This document shows, piece after piece, positions 1 to 14,000 of a stretch of DNA of 64,000 nt (its first letter is position 1; the number at the start of each line of letters is the position of its first letter). The notes beneath the pieces were generated by a model. The model had not been told where the DNA came from and ran no database searches. It saw only the letters and a program-made list of their open reading frames with translations. A program made the translations under genes and the position numbers. This DNA is from Nectonema munidae (Eukaryota > Nematomorpha > Nectonematoida > Nectonematidae): contig JAUIRK010000879.1 in the NCBI GenBank assembly GCA_030549495.1, positions 124,001-188,000 of the forward strand. Reading direction: 5' to 3'.

Positions 1-1183
1 TGATTCTATCTTAATCAACGGCAAACTTAGCACCGTAATGCAATTTTTTCGTTCAAATGCGCTTAACGTGAGTGAGGACAAGTGTAAGTGCATGACATTC
101 CAAAACAGTGAAGCTAATAGCGATCACTTTGATGTTTTGTTAAATAATTGTGTTCTAGAGAATGTGGATGCTTTCACTTTTCTTAGAATTACAATTGACT
201 ATAAACTGAAATCGCCTCATCATATAAAAACACTTAACTCTAGGTTAAATATGCTTCTCACTCGATTCCTAACGTATAGTTTTTTACCAATAAATATTAA
301 GATAAAAATGTACAAAGCTTTTGTACAACCTGTATTATATTACTCAATTTTAAACTGGGGACATGTTAATGCAGAGATTTTGGTAAAAACTCAGAAAAAA
401 ATAATAAGAACAGTGTATAACGTAAAATAAATTAGCCATACTAGTAATTTGTTTAAGGACTCTAATACTTTGAAAGTTAGGGATCTTTATAGTTATAGAA
501 TCTGCTTGTTTCTATTTAAATACGTAAAGGGTATATGCTGTTAAAGGTAGCTAATACGTTGACTTTTAATACCCAGATAGATCAATACCAAACACGCAGT
601 GCTACGATATCAAAAGCAAAAATCTCTATAAATAAGCAAACGTTGGGTCGAAAAATATAATAGTTTTTTTTTTTATAAAAATCCTTCATTATATGATTAT
701 TGTTGGCTAAACAGTTTTGCTAGCTTTAAAAAAGAAATGAAAAATCATTTAACTAGTCAAAACTTATCTTGTAATTCCAGTCATTGCTACATTTGCTCTT
801 GTCATTCTTGATTATTGTAATATATAATGGAAACATATTATACATAAATTCACATTAAACATCACACACACACACACATGAATATAGATACATGTATTCG
901 TTTATATATGGCACTCACTCTTACACACACACATATATATATATATATACTACATAGTTATATTTACTGTATTCGATTTCCTGTTTTTAAACTTCTAAGC
1001 ATGTATTATTTTAAACTGGTTACACACGTCAAGTGGCTTTCAGTGGCCTTTGTGTGAATCCTTGCATACAAATACATAAAAGTTAAAACCCTAACCCTAA
1101 CCTTAATGCTTGTGATTTTGATTTTACGAATTCTTATTATGTTTTTGTGATATGCAAATAAATTCTTCTTCTTCTTCTTTTTA
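1..1183 (+). mobile_element. LINE 3' end (Jockey/CR1-like), degenerate
   Basis: Residues encoded at 38-430 match the end of a non-LTR reverse transcriptase: the stretch around FLRITIDYKLKS followed by INIKIKMYKAFVQPVLYYS and the QKKIIRTVYNV thumb motif are typical of the region after the catalytic palm. The frame then stops, and related sequence continues to about 560. A run of TTC triplets after AATAAA at 1158-1183 looks like the 3' tail of such an element. The 5' part lies outside the window. There are several stops, so it is inactive. It lies downstream of OPLAH exon 15, presumably in the next intron. Confidence 0.7.
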
Positions 1184-1693
1184 GATAAAGTTTTTGCACT
1201 TTTTAGAATAACGCTTAAAGTTTCAAGATAACTTTAAGTTAATTAAATGATGAATAAAACTGGTAAAAAATTCTGCCTCCATAGTATTTGATTGAATGGA
1301 GACAAAATTTTTACAATTTTTATTAAATTCATGTCATAATGAATCCTCATTTTTATGCAGAAATTTTGAAGTTTATTTTATCAAAGTTTATACGGTTGAT
1401 TAGCAAGGTAGTGTTAGTCAGGTATATTAGTTAGTTAGCAGTAGATTAGTAATTTGCGTTAGTTTTAGATTATATTGATTATATAGTAAGTTGGATATTT
1501 AATTAGTTGGTTTGTTAGATTTTAGATGGATGAATGGGCAAATGTCCCTTTATACAACTATTAACTGGTCAAACGTCCATAAAAATGTGCTAAACTCAAC
1601 TTTAAATCAAACATTAAAAATGGGTTTAAAACACATAAAATTATAACTTATTTGTGTTCATACAAAGTTAAATATAAGAAGAAATAAAATCAC
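1184..1693. other. AT-rich intron sequence, nothing recognised
   Basis: This stretch follows OPLAH exon 15 in transcript order. No exon continuing the HyuB domain, no repeat and no RNA gene was seen, so the next OPLAH exon is probably beyond the left edge. Confidence 0.5.
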
Positions 1694-2018
1694 CTGATAC
1701 TTAATGGCTTCTTGCATTGAGCCTAAGTGTACGGGTATATGAGGTGCATTGGAAATGAGGTGACCATTTGAATCAAAAAGCGCACATGAAAAGTCTAATC
1801 TTTCTTTGATGTTGGTTGAGAGAGCTGTGCGCCTTAAAGCACTTCCCATTTGTTCAGCAATGCTCATAAAGCGATGAGAAAAGAGAGTTAGAATGCCGGC
1901 ATCTGGTTTATCACAGAGAAAACTCTTGAATACCTCATTTTGCTCATTACAACAGAGTATAAGGATGTTTCCATCTCTAGAAACGAAGGCTTGACAATGC
2001 CTTTCAACTAAGATTGTA
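1694..2018 (-). CDS. OPLAH: OPLAH exon 15 (residues 728-836)
   Basis: Acceptor TTTAAG before TACAATC; donor CAG/GTGATT. It joins the end of the HyuA-like half ([11 protein letters not shown]) to the start of the HyuB-like half, with [27 protein letters not shown] and [16 protein letters not shown]. The 325 nt complete the split Thr codon left by exon 14 and end in phase 0. Confidence 0.95.
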
Positions 2019-5000
2019 CTTAAATATACAAATTAATAATAATCATTTGGAAAAATGTGAACAAAGGTACACTGGTCAAATGAGCTAAAATGCCTTTAAT
2101 CCTACAATTTCAATTTTACAAACTTATCATTTATCTCTAAGTAAATAAAATTTCAAAGAATACTGTTATTTTATCTTGTATATTCAACTTGAAGTTTCTT
2201 CATCTTAGAAATCTATCGTTTCTACTAAATTAATGTGATTGGCCGTCTTTTTATGTCTAATATGGCGAAATGTTGCAAAATACTAAGCTTTTTTTCGCCA
2301 AAAAACGGGCGTTTTATTAGACAAGAATTTTTAGTAGTACAGCTCATATAAATTTTAAAACTAATATTTGAGTTTTTCTCCGATCATATTCGTATTCTCC
2401 TATCTCTCGATTTTACTATGGAAAAAGCAAACAAGAAGTATTTTTTTGAAAAGTTGGATAATAAGATGTTTACTACATTATCCGCACAAGTAAACTGGGT
2501 TTCACTCATTGAGCTATCTGAAAATGATTCAAGCAAGCTTTTTGATCAGTTAACTCTCAAAATATCGAATATGATTAAAAGATGCACTTCTTCTGTTGAA
2601 ATTAGAAAAAATAAATACAAATATAAGTTCAATTCTTGGATAACATCTGAGGTTATGGACATGATTAAACTGCGTGACAAACTTTTTCAGAAATGGAAAA
2701 AAGCGGTAATTTATGCATTAAAAATGAATATATTTTCTTAAGAAACCGCATCAAGTATAAGATAAGACGTTTAAAATATAAATTTTATCTAGATAAGTTT
2801 TCATACTACAGTTCAACACAAAAAACTTGGGCTAACATCAATAGGGTTTTGAAAGGTGATGATAAGAAATATATACATATAAAAGAAGGTGACAAATATA
2901 TTGATGATGATATTTTAGCTGAGAAGTTCAATAAAAACTTTGCTTCAGCACATAATAGTTTTCCTTCAGAACCATATTTGCCTTCTTTTGACAATAGAAC
3001 AGAAACCATTGAGTTCGAGCTTTGTACAAATGAATCATTATTATCTATTATTGATAAAATGAAAAAAAATGAGACTAAAGATATATATGGCATTTCAATT
3101 AATCATATAAAAAAAATTAAGTACAACATTTGTACAGCTTTATGCTATGCCATAAATTTTTCTTTGAAAACTTCTATTTTTCCTAGTGTTCTAAAGCTCC
3201 AAAAGGTTGTGCCAATTTATAAAAAAAAATGATAAAAACTCAGTTGATAACTATAGACCAGTTTCTATAATTCCTACACTCTAAAAAATATTTGAACAGT
3301 TTCTTCACTGCCAATTGAAAACTTACTTGAATTCATTAAACTACTTTCATGATAATCAATTTGGATTCAGAGAACACTACTCAACTGAAGCTTTCCACTC
3401 TTACCTAATCCAAAGGATGTTAGAAATTGTTGAAAATAAAGATGATACAGTACTTTTCTTTTTTGATCTTTCCAAAGCCTTCAACAGAGTAGGCCACTCA
3501 TCCATTATCAAAAATCTATACGACTGTAATTTGAGTAATAATTCTCTTCTCCTCTTTACTGCATATCTGAAAAATAGATCCCAAAAAGTTATGGTAAATC
3601 ATGTTTTGTCAACAAAATTATCTCTCCAAAATGGTGTCCCACAAGGATCCATTCTTTTCAACATAGCAATGAACAGTATTTTTTGTTTCAAATTTTTTCA
3701 ATTTTCTTCTTTTCGCGGATGCCATATGCGCATACTTTCTTTTGTCAAGAATCAAAAATGGTCAAAAGTTCGATTTAGATAGTTTAAACGAAGAATTAAA
3801 CATGATCTATGAATGGTGTAATCTTAACAACTTCCTCCTAAACAAGCAGAAATCACAATGTATAATCATTTCGAAAAAGAACAAAAACTATAGTTTTCTA
3901 AAACATATTGGAATAAATGAAGTAAAATGTATTAATGTGCTTGGGTTAGTGTTAAACAATAGGTTAAAGTTTAATGAGCATATTGACCGACTTGCTCTCA
4001 ATTTGAATCGAGTCATTGGTATTTTATTTAGTACTAAAAATATTTTTCCTTTGAATGTTAAACTTCTAATATACAAACAATTGTTTATCTCCTACATCAA
4101 TTATAGTATTGTCAATTGGTTTCCTCATGGGAAAAAACGTATTGAAATTCTTCAAAAACGCGCTTTGAGAGTAATATTCAATTTGAACAGAACAGATCAT
4201 ACTAAAACAATATTTTATCAGAATAGTTTGTTGAATTTAGAGGACATTTTTAAACAAAGAATTGCGGTTTTCTCTTCAAAAACTTTAATGGTATTTTGAA
4301 CAATGTTTTTGGGTCATTAATAAACTACAATGCAACACCTGCGTATTTTACAAGACATTGAATGGAACCCAAAAGGATAGATTACAGGCTAAAAGGTTCT
4401 AAAGTTTCAATTTAAAAAAAATCAAATGAATTTTTGTCGATAATAAACTTCTTTTTGAAAACCTAGACTTATCTTTACCTTCATTCAAAAAAAGGATTAA
4501 AAACCATTTCCTAAACCTTTATGATGTATAAATTAAGCTTTTCCCTCAAATGTGACTTTTATGTTTTTACTAACACTATCAGAAAATACACATATCTAAT
4601 TGAAAAAAAAATCTAATAACGGCCATTTTTGGATATTGATTTTTTTTTACTATTATGCTTATATACAATTATAAAGAATGTTGAAAAAAATATATAAAAC
4701 TTTTGTTTTTTTTGTGTAACAAACTTATTTTTTACAATAAATTTTCTCTCTCTCTCTCTCAATACGGTGTGTAAATTGTATATTTTTATCAATAAATTAT
4801 TATCAATGAAATATAACCTCATATTTTTTTTAGATATTAGCAAATTAACTATTATTCGTTCCTTTAAAGCATTGTTGTTTTGGGTATTTCCCATTTTACA
4901 TTACAATGCGGTCAGTTAAAAGCGTAAATTTATAAATGCAGCCTTTTTACAAAAAAAAGTATGCCCATTCCTGTTTATGAAGTGTTACCAAAAAAGGCCA

Positions 5001-8000
5001 TTTTTAAACATACTTTTCTGTTTATAAAATTTTTATACTTAACATAGAAATCTCTTGTCTGGAATAAAGAAAAGAAAGGGTTTTTATAGCTTTCTTGAAA
5101 TTTGCAATTTTGATCACATAAGTAGGACAATTTTTTTAATCGATGGATGCACAATATTTTTGATCAAAATTTAAAAATAAATAAACCTTCTTAGACTAGT
5201 AATATTACTTTTTTTTACTTTTTTACAATTAAAATATGTAGATTTTTCATGCGAATAAAAATTCATAAAGATTTTTTAATCGCCCAATATAAAATGTTAA
5301 GAATTTTGATTTGATTTATTGACGCAGCTTGTAGGACGCAGAGGACTTGAAAGCTGGCAGGATGCTTTTAGAATGTATTCTGTTTAGGAGTGTCAGCTAA
5401 TTGTTAGAAAGAATAGTAATGATAAAAGAAGTATTAATACAATTGAAAAAAAAATCAGAAGAGAGGGGAAAAAAGAAAGAAAAAGAAACAAAAGAGAAAA
5501 GGAAAGGGGGAAAAAAATTTGTGTTAGAAAAGCGAAGAAGTAAGATTAGGGTGGATGAAGCCTAAGAAAATTTTCAATTTTTTTGATGAAAGTTTGTGTA
5601 GTTAAGTAGAGCTCGGGTTTTGAAATTAGACTATCTAGAATTTAATAAAGATTATAATTTATTTTAAAGCGTTCAGCTTAAAAATAAAATTGGTAGCAAT
5701 GAAATTAAGGAGTCCACTGAAAATAAGGGTCATTTGAGAGAAAAAGTTTGAAATTCACAGCTGACAAGTCTGTAATCTTTATGTCGGTATATTCATTCTT
5801 ATTGGTCAAAGTATGTATAAAATAGACAAACATATTGGAGAAATATGTTGAATAAAATTTCCACAAACCTATATGGTTAGGCGCAAAACCATATCGCTTT
5901 TGTTATAGATAACATTAATTTTTAAGATAACAAACTCACTGGTAATTATATTACTGTAACTACCTATAATGCTTATGTTTCGATCAAAGCGAGATACGAA
6001 CGGGGTAACGGCTATATATGTACATCATTATAAAAAAAGAAAAAATAGGGTAAAGAATGAAGGATCATTTTATAAAAAAGCTTACTAGGTTGGAGATATC
6101 AAATCACTTTGAGCCGTAAGGCTCGTATTATGCTTAAGATGGTTAATCAGTTTTTGTGGATTTGTTTTTAAGAGTTGAGAGCCTTGGGGATCGAACCCCT
6201 GATTTTCAAACGTTAAGCTGAGACCGAAAAACCATTATATGTTATAAATATATTATAGTACATAGATTGAAAATTTAAAGAAAAATTATTTAGAATTAAT
6301 TAAAAAATGGATTTTCGAGTAATCCTGAGTAAAATAACAATAAATTGAGCTACTCAAGGAAAAGTAGAGAAAAATAAAGGTAAAATATGTGAGACATTTA
6401 AAAAGATAGAATCAGAGAAATCTAATCTAAAGAATTTAGTTTTTTTGTTTAAAATATTAACATTAGTTGGGATATAATAGGTACGATCTTAAAAATTTAT
6501 AAAATATAATCTCTTAAACTAATAAATAATAAAGATAACCTTTATATAATTGATAAAATATTTAAATAAGAGAAGTAAGTTAAAGATTTAAAATTAGAAC
6601 GGTTTAAGAATTTTAAAATTTGTTTCGCCATATAATTTTTTAATATGAGTTTGCCCAAATCATAAATGGTACATTTTGATTCGAGCCTAAAATTTTTTTT
6701 AATTTTCAATTTTTACGTTGAAATAAAAAAATGAAACTTATTAATATTCTTAAATTGAATAGTAATATATTATTTATTAGAAGATTTTTTTATTTAGATT
6801 TTAAAGAACCTGAAAATCTTAATCTTCAAACTCAATGCTTCTTTCAACATTTAGAAAATAAAGAAGGATTGATATTTTTGAAAATTTTTTTGAATAGAAA
6901 ATATGATATTAGTAGTAAATTACATAAAGAAAAACTCAGTTTAAATTATAAAAAAAATTTATCAAAGGAAAAGGAATTAATTTTAGAAAAAATTCAGAAA
7001 GAAATTTTTAAACTAAGAAAAAATCGGGAAATAGACATAAATTTTCTTGTCTTAACTCCAATCATAAAATCACTTTTGTTTATTTCTAACACAGATGAAG
7101 TTTTTTTTACTAATAAAGTGCATGAAATCAAAAAAATTTGCGATACAATTTTAACGCTTTGTTTTTCAAATATTAGCAAACTTGATAGTAAAATTATATA
7201 TAACTGTTTATTACTATTCTTAACTAGCTATGAGATTGAATCACTTTTTGTAAAGAAAATGCCAATTAAAACAACGGTAAGATGTGAAATAATGTTCTCA
7301 TTGATTTTAATGCATATACAAAGCCTTAATTTTAAACAATTAATGATGTTGTTTGAAATTATTGCCAAGACGATTCCATCTAAAGTTATTATAGATTTAA
7401 TCGTAAATAAAATATTGAGTAAAGTGGATCTTTTTAGCAATAAATTAATTTTTGCACAGCTGATGCTTTATATATCCGTTGTCAGGCACTGTAAACAAAT
7501 TAATGCACTTGCAAATATTTATTTTGATAATTTAAAGGCTTTCCTATCATCATTAAATGTAGAAGAAAATGCTATAATTTTGAATGGCTTTTTTAAATGT
7601 CACTACATCCATAGTAGCAAGGTTTCACTTGAAATTCTTGAGTTATACCTAAAAGACGCAGATATATCCAAAGTTGAACCATTTTATTTACAAGTATATA
7701 TGAAGTATCTCAGAGCTTTGTCCAACAAGCACTCACTTCAAATATTCCAAGGCGAAGGTCTCAAGAATTATCTGATTGAAAAAAGTAACTCGGATGACGT
7801 CAATTTGTTTCTTCTTCTGCAAGGAATATGGGCTATGTCACATTGTAAGATACGCGATGAAACATTCTTGTCAAATGTGTCTAAACTCGTTTACCTGAAT
7901 AGAGCGAATCTTCGTATCAAAGATATCGCTAGATTTGTTTGGGCGTGTATTTACTACAACTTTACACCTACACAAGGCTTTTATACTAGCAACTTTTTTG

Positions 8001-11000
8001 AGAGTATAATTGATGAAATGAAGAGTGCAAATAGAACTATTGAAATTATTCATTATTTTGATCACTATCTTTTATTTTGTTTATCTCTTTCTCAAATGAA
8101 CATATACGATGAAAAACTTCTAAATATTGTTTTGATAAATGTAATAAAGTATTATAAGAACTACCAAACAGACTTTAAACATGGAGTGCACTTATTGGAA
8201 CTAGCACTACCCCTCTACTACAGCTGTAAAATAGAGCGACCAGATATATCTTTACCCAGTATACCAGAATTCAATATAAAACGTTATATACTCGATAAGG
8301 TTAGTTTCATGGATACGACAAAAAATTATGCTCGCGATGATATAGTCTTACAGACACTAGAATCCGCGGTGGATCAAATTAAAATTTTTAGTTTATGTAA
8401 AAATCCAGTAGTTATGAATCTCCTTCCATTTTGTTTCAGAAAGTATGATATTCTCATTGAAACAAGTGGAGATCTGAGCGAGGATAAACTCCAACAAATG
8501 ATCAATTTTCCTTTGGACCAGCCTATACCTGATAAAATTTCCAAAGATTTTAAAGTCATAATGCTCATACATAAAAATCAATTAATTGAAGATGAAATTA
8601 TCCCCTATGTTTTTCGTCAACGCGAGAAATTTTTGAAAAAACTTAATTTTAACGTTTCCGTTCTTGATGCAACGAACTGGTTATCCTGTTCCAAAGATGA
8701 AAAGTTTTTGAGAATAAAGGATTGCTTAGAACTCGATCGAAAGTACAACTCTAAAAATATTCTACATTTTTAAAATAAAGTCGCAATATATTTATTATAT
8801 ACTATACTAATTTTTCTTCATGCTTTATTTGGATCACTCGATTGTAGATAATGCAATCCTCGCTAGGGACAGCCGAATTGCCTGGCCCCATAATTTTTTA
8901 TGTTATCCCTCAACCTCAGTAAAACTTTCTTTTTATTTGAGCAGATGATGGGCTAGCAGTGAAGGCGTTTCATGACGATTCATCGTCCTGGGTTCGGTTT
9001 CCCATTTGTAAAATTATGCAGCATTCATTACTCTTCCCTTGGATGCAAAATTGACCATACAAAAAGCAAAAATGTATCAAATATTTACTATTTGGTAGTA
9101 GCAACTTTGAAAAATTATGAATTCAAAAAGCAAAGCTGTGGAGTTGGGGGTGGTTACTAACAAAAATCCAAAATCGACCACATACTTAAAAATTTTATAA
9201 ATTGAATACCAACTCTTCACTTCCGACTACGGCTAAAGAAAGAACACTCCATATGCCAACAAAAATGAACTATTTTTTTCTTTATCCAAAATACTTAAAA
9301 AAAACCAACACTGAATTCAACTCCACCGACTTCAATCCGTTTTTAACACAGACTCCCAACCCTGATACAAGGTGGAGTATTTTTTTATATATTCCAGTCA
9401 AATCATAAGAGCACCAAGAAACGCACACATATTTTCACATGCCGACAAAAAATACACACTCATAAACAAAAAGAAATGTGGACTTGGTTGATATTGGAGC
9501 CATTGTTATTAGTGTTTTTGTTCAAGCCCCAGAATTCTTAGACCATACATACACGCCGGACACAAAAAGCATCTAGATATACATATACTACACTGTTATT
9601 GAGATTAGAACCCCATACACTGAAATACTTTAATCTCAAAAATAGCGGTATAGCCTTTTTCACGAAACAAAAATTTTAGCAAAAGGCCCTGCTTACGTGT
9701 TTAGTCAGTTACTATTGATTGATTTTGAAAACCAAGTTAATTCGTGATATTGAAAAAATCATTTGATCAATTCACCTTACTCTAACTATTGATTAACTTT
9801 TAAATATTTTTCCTTAAATAAATATCATTTCAAGGTGCATTATGTACCAGTGATAAAGTCAGGTTCTCGATCAACGGGTGATTCCTTTCTTTTTTGCTCA
9901 ATGCTCTATTTATATATATTTATTAAACAAAGCTAATGTTTTATCAAAGTATCAGTGAATACTGAATACCTTTGAAAAGTGTTAATTTATTCCTTCAAAC
10001 CAAACTAATCTCTTTATAGTGATCACCTCTATATAGTGAACACGTTTATCGAGTCCTTTGCAAGGCCAGCAGTCTGTCTGTGCAGTTGGATATTTTGCGG
10101 AATCGGTTTTCAGTAGAAATGAAGGACCGGAGTCAGAGTGTAAATACTTATGTTTGAGCAACTTTGAATATTGTTTTAAGTTGTTTCAAATATATTGTAT
10201 CAGAGCATCTTTATCCTAAATTTTTTATGAAGTATTTTTTAACTTATTTCACACACACAATTTATGAAGAAAATTCATAGTAAAATTCGAATTTTTTAGA
10301 TCTATCAATTTTAACATTACGCTGTTTTTTTATTTTATGTATTAAAATCAAATAAAATAAAAAACCTTTTGGCGCTCCACATCCATAAATCAAAAAAGAA
10401 ATTAAAAAATTTTTAATCTTGATTTTAATGTAAAATATCAGGCGTATAAAGTTAAACATCTTTTTGTAATATTTACTGTAATAAAATTTAAAAAAAAAAC
10501 TTTTTTAAATTGAATAAACAAATTTCTCAAGTTTAATAAAAAAATAAGCAATAGAAAATAGTAAGCAAACTTTTTTTCAATCTCATATCCGTGTTTTTGT
10601 AAAAACTTGGAGCTTGAGCTTGAATAAAGAGGAGTAGGACTCTTGTAGGTACTTGAAATCGGAGTCAGTATGGCAGGGTTGCCCTAACCCCAACTCCGAT
10701 ACAGATACTTACATATTTAAGACCAACTCTTACTTCCCTGCTTCGACTAAACAGCGCGGCTACTCTTTATGCTTAAAAAAACTTTAATTAAACTTTTTTT
10801 TGATACTAATAAAAATTGGACGCAGGCAGCTAAATCTTATTAGATACCAACTCCGACTTCTATCCCTTTAAAATCTCCCGACTCCAACAGGTTACAAGTT
10901 TAACCCATTTACGACCTTGATTTTTTTAGTGGCATTTATAATTTCATCTTCTCTTTTTTTAAAATTTTAAAAAAAATTCTGTTTTTTAAATATTTTTTTT

Positions 11001-14000
11001 TTTTAAAGGGGTTAATGTTAATTGCAGGGAGGCTTGACGCTGCTTGTTGATTCCAACCTTAAGTTAAGCAACAGATAGAAAATAATAATAGAGAAAATGG
11101 AGTCCTTAATATATTCAGGGAATGGTGCGTTAACCCACTAGTGCGTAATGGGGCACCGATGTCCCGAAAATCATCTGTTTAACTAGTTTAGTTTTTATGT
11201 AACTTAGGCAGAAAATTTTTGGGACACCGGTGTCTCGTTGTGCCTGTGAAAGGGTTAATTTATATAAAAACTCATTGAGAAAGAAAAGAAGACGATAGAA
11301 AAGCAATGCGTGAAAGGGCTGGGAGATTTTATTAGGAAAGCTCTTGGTATCGATTGGTTAAAAGATTGCATTATCCTTTTTCCACTCTAGCGCTGCTTTT
11401 GACCTTTCAAATTTATTTCTCAATTTGCATAATAGTTGATTGACAAGTGTTTAATCAATTTCGTGTACACTTTTGGAAACCTATTCTCGGTGTTGGGATT
11501 AGTGTAGAATTAGCATCAGTGTTAGTATTAGGTTTTTTATCGCAATCGTACATGCATACATTTACATATACAATTTTTGACTTTCTTGACACAAACTTTC
11601 CTATTTATCTGTATTAATACATACACGTCGGACACAAAAATCATCTAGATATAGATATACTACACTGTTATTGAGATTAGAACCCCATACACTGAAATAC
11701 TTAAATCTCAAAAATAGCGGTATAGCCTTTTTCACGAAACAAACATTTTCATCCATGAAAACTCATAAAATACGATCCAAGACCTGGCGAATTGAGATTT
11801 AGTCAAATTTTTGGTTAAAAACATGTTTTGCAGTCTCACTACAACTCCATTTTTTTGCGGGTGTTTACATTTGTTGTATCGCAAACTATCATCAAAATCG
11901 AGCTCAAAAATTAAATTCATCTAAAACATTCGCGATTCCTTCAGAAATAGACTCCGCTTTGCCATCATTTAATTGTATGACACTCAATTTTACTTCTTTT
12001 GTTTCATTTTTGATAACAATCGCCTGAAATTCACAATCTTCAATGTTTTTGCCGTCGAAGTGTAAACTCCATTCATACTTGTGTAAATTTTCGATTAAAA
12101 AAGTTTCATTTTGTTAGCCTCTCTGAAAAATGCTTTGTGGATACCTTGCTGTGTTGGTGACGGAATACCTTCTTGAGACAGTTGTTCACATATTTTCGAT
12201 GCCTTTCTAGTGGATATATTGGCTTGGGACACAAGTCTTGTTGCTATTGGACATTTATTTCTAGATTTTTGAGGTGTGTTGAACTGGTGGCTGTCTTCAT
12301 CACTACTTTGTGAAGCAAAACATTCATCATTGTCATTGAATTTAATTGTGGTACCTAACGAATCAGATTCAATTTCGGGCTTGTTTTCACTTGATTTTGT
12401 TCTTTTAGAAGGATGAATGGTTTGTTAACTCGCAACTTTTCTTGTTGAATAACCTACTTCCCCCATACTTTCAAGTTGAATAAAGTAGAGCTTTTTGTCC
12501 TTAGCATTCAGCCACAACCCTTTAACTTTTGTTATATCAAAAATTTGGTCTAATGGAGTGAAGTTCTTTTTTCTTGCACAATTATGATACAAAACAATTG
12601 TTTGCTCAATTTTTGAATTCACAGCTTGCTTTGATATAATCGGAAAATTCAAAACTTTTTCCCAAAGCAAACAAACCTCTTTCATTTTATGGCCATATAT
12701 ATTCAGTTTCGAAGAATTAATATAAAAATTAGAAAACCATACTTGCGTTTGAATGAGCTGATAATAAGACTTATGTTATGGCTGACCTTTTTTTCGAGAT
12801 ATCCCCAAAAAAAGTTTATTTTGGTGATTTATATATAAAAGTTCAGCTAAAAATGGCACAGGAAGTTGAATTTAAAAAAAGTTGAATTGTTGTATCGCTA
12901 ATATATTTTTAATATTTAATTATCATATTTTAAGAGCATATATGATCTTTTTGTAAGTTCTCTTGTATTAGATCATCATCACTAACTGTACACTCTATGA
13001 AAGACCGGTTTCGGCTAATGAATCCTCATCAGTTCCACTTTGAGAATTTTTAAAATTAGTTGTCATATGTTTTAACGCTAAATTTAACAAGTATTTAGCA
13101 ATTTTTAAATTGCTCTTATATACTGAAAAGTCCACAAATCAACTAAAAATAAAATTATTTCACTTTTATAATCACATCTTTTTAATTTTGACTCCTCCAT
13201 TCTAGCACATAAATAAATTTAAAAAAAAGATCTTCGAATTTTACAATGAAAGATGGATTTGATTTATGTAGAAAGATTGATTCTGAAGATGATGTAAGGG
13301 AATCTAGAAAATGACTCCGAGAACAAAATAATAAAAAGGAAACCATGAATGTGAAAAAAATAAGTATTATATATGCTCTTCTCTAACACGGGCAAAGCTA
13401 AATTCAAGTGATTAAAAACATTTTGTCTAAAGAAAGCGCCTTTTCAACCTCAAACAGTACATGGCATCTTATAATGCTAATATTAATAATAATTGGCAAA
13501 AGTTAATATAAAACAAAAAAACAACTTTTTGAAGCCGTTATGTCAATTTTTAAAGGAAGAATATTTAAATTTTTGCTGCTTCTAATTATGACACACATCT
13601 CTAGTCAGGGGCGCACATTTTCGCCCCCCCCCCCCCCCCCCAATAATTTTCTATGAGTAAGAGTTGCTTTAAAGCTTGTTTATAACATGTATGATGATGA
13701 TCGCATTATAGGATGTAATGATCATTCGAATACATGATAATGTAAGATAAGAGAATAAAAGAGGGAATGCAGACTTTCGAGTCAAACATCATGCCAAGCT
13801 GCTCTGAAATTCCTATCAAAAATATTTTACATACAATGTGAGAGCTATATAATAATAATAATCAAAATACTATATTTGTTTAATATTTGAGCAGAGATAT
13901 TTTTTATAATGTTCGATTGTTAAATTTTGTAAGTAACATTGTAAATATTAGTAACATAATTTTTTTAAAGAAAATTTGTTGATTATTATAATAAAAATAT

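Noticed and set aside
1087-1105. CCCTAACCCTAACCTTAA resembles vertebrate-type telomere repeat
   Set aside because: Only about two and a half units in the middle of unique sequence; not a telomere.
5446-5517. Long purine tract as a possible triplex or regulatory element
   Set aside because: Low-complexity A/G run with no accompanying signal.
6180-6240. Possible tRNA gene on the minus strand
   Set aside because: The B box is good, but T stem and acceptor stem do not pair; listed as a SINE-like repeat.
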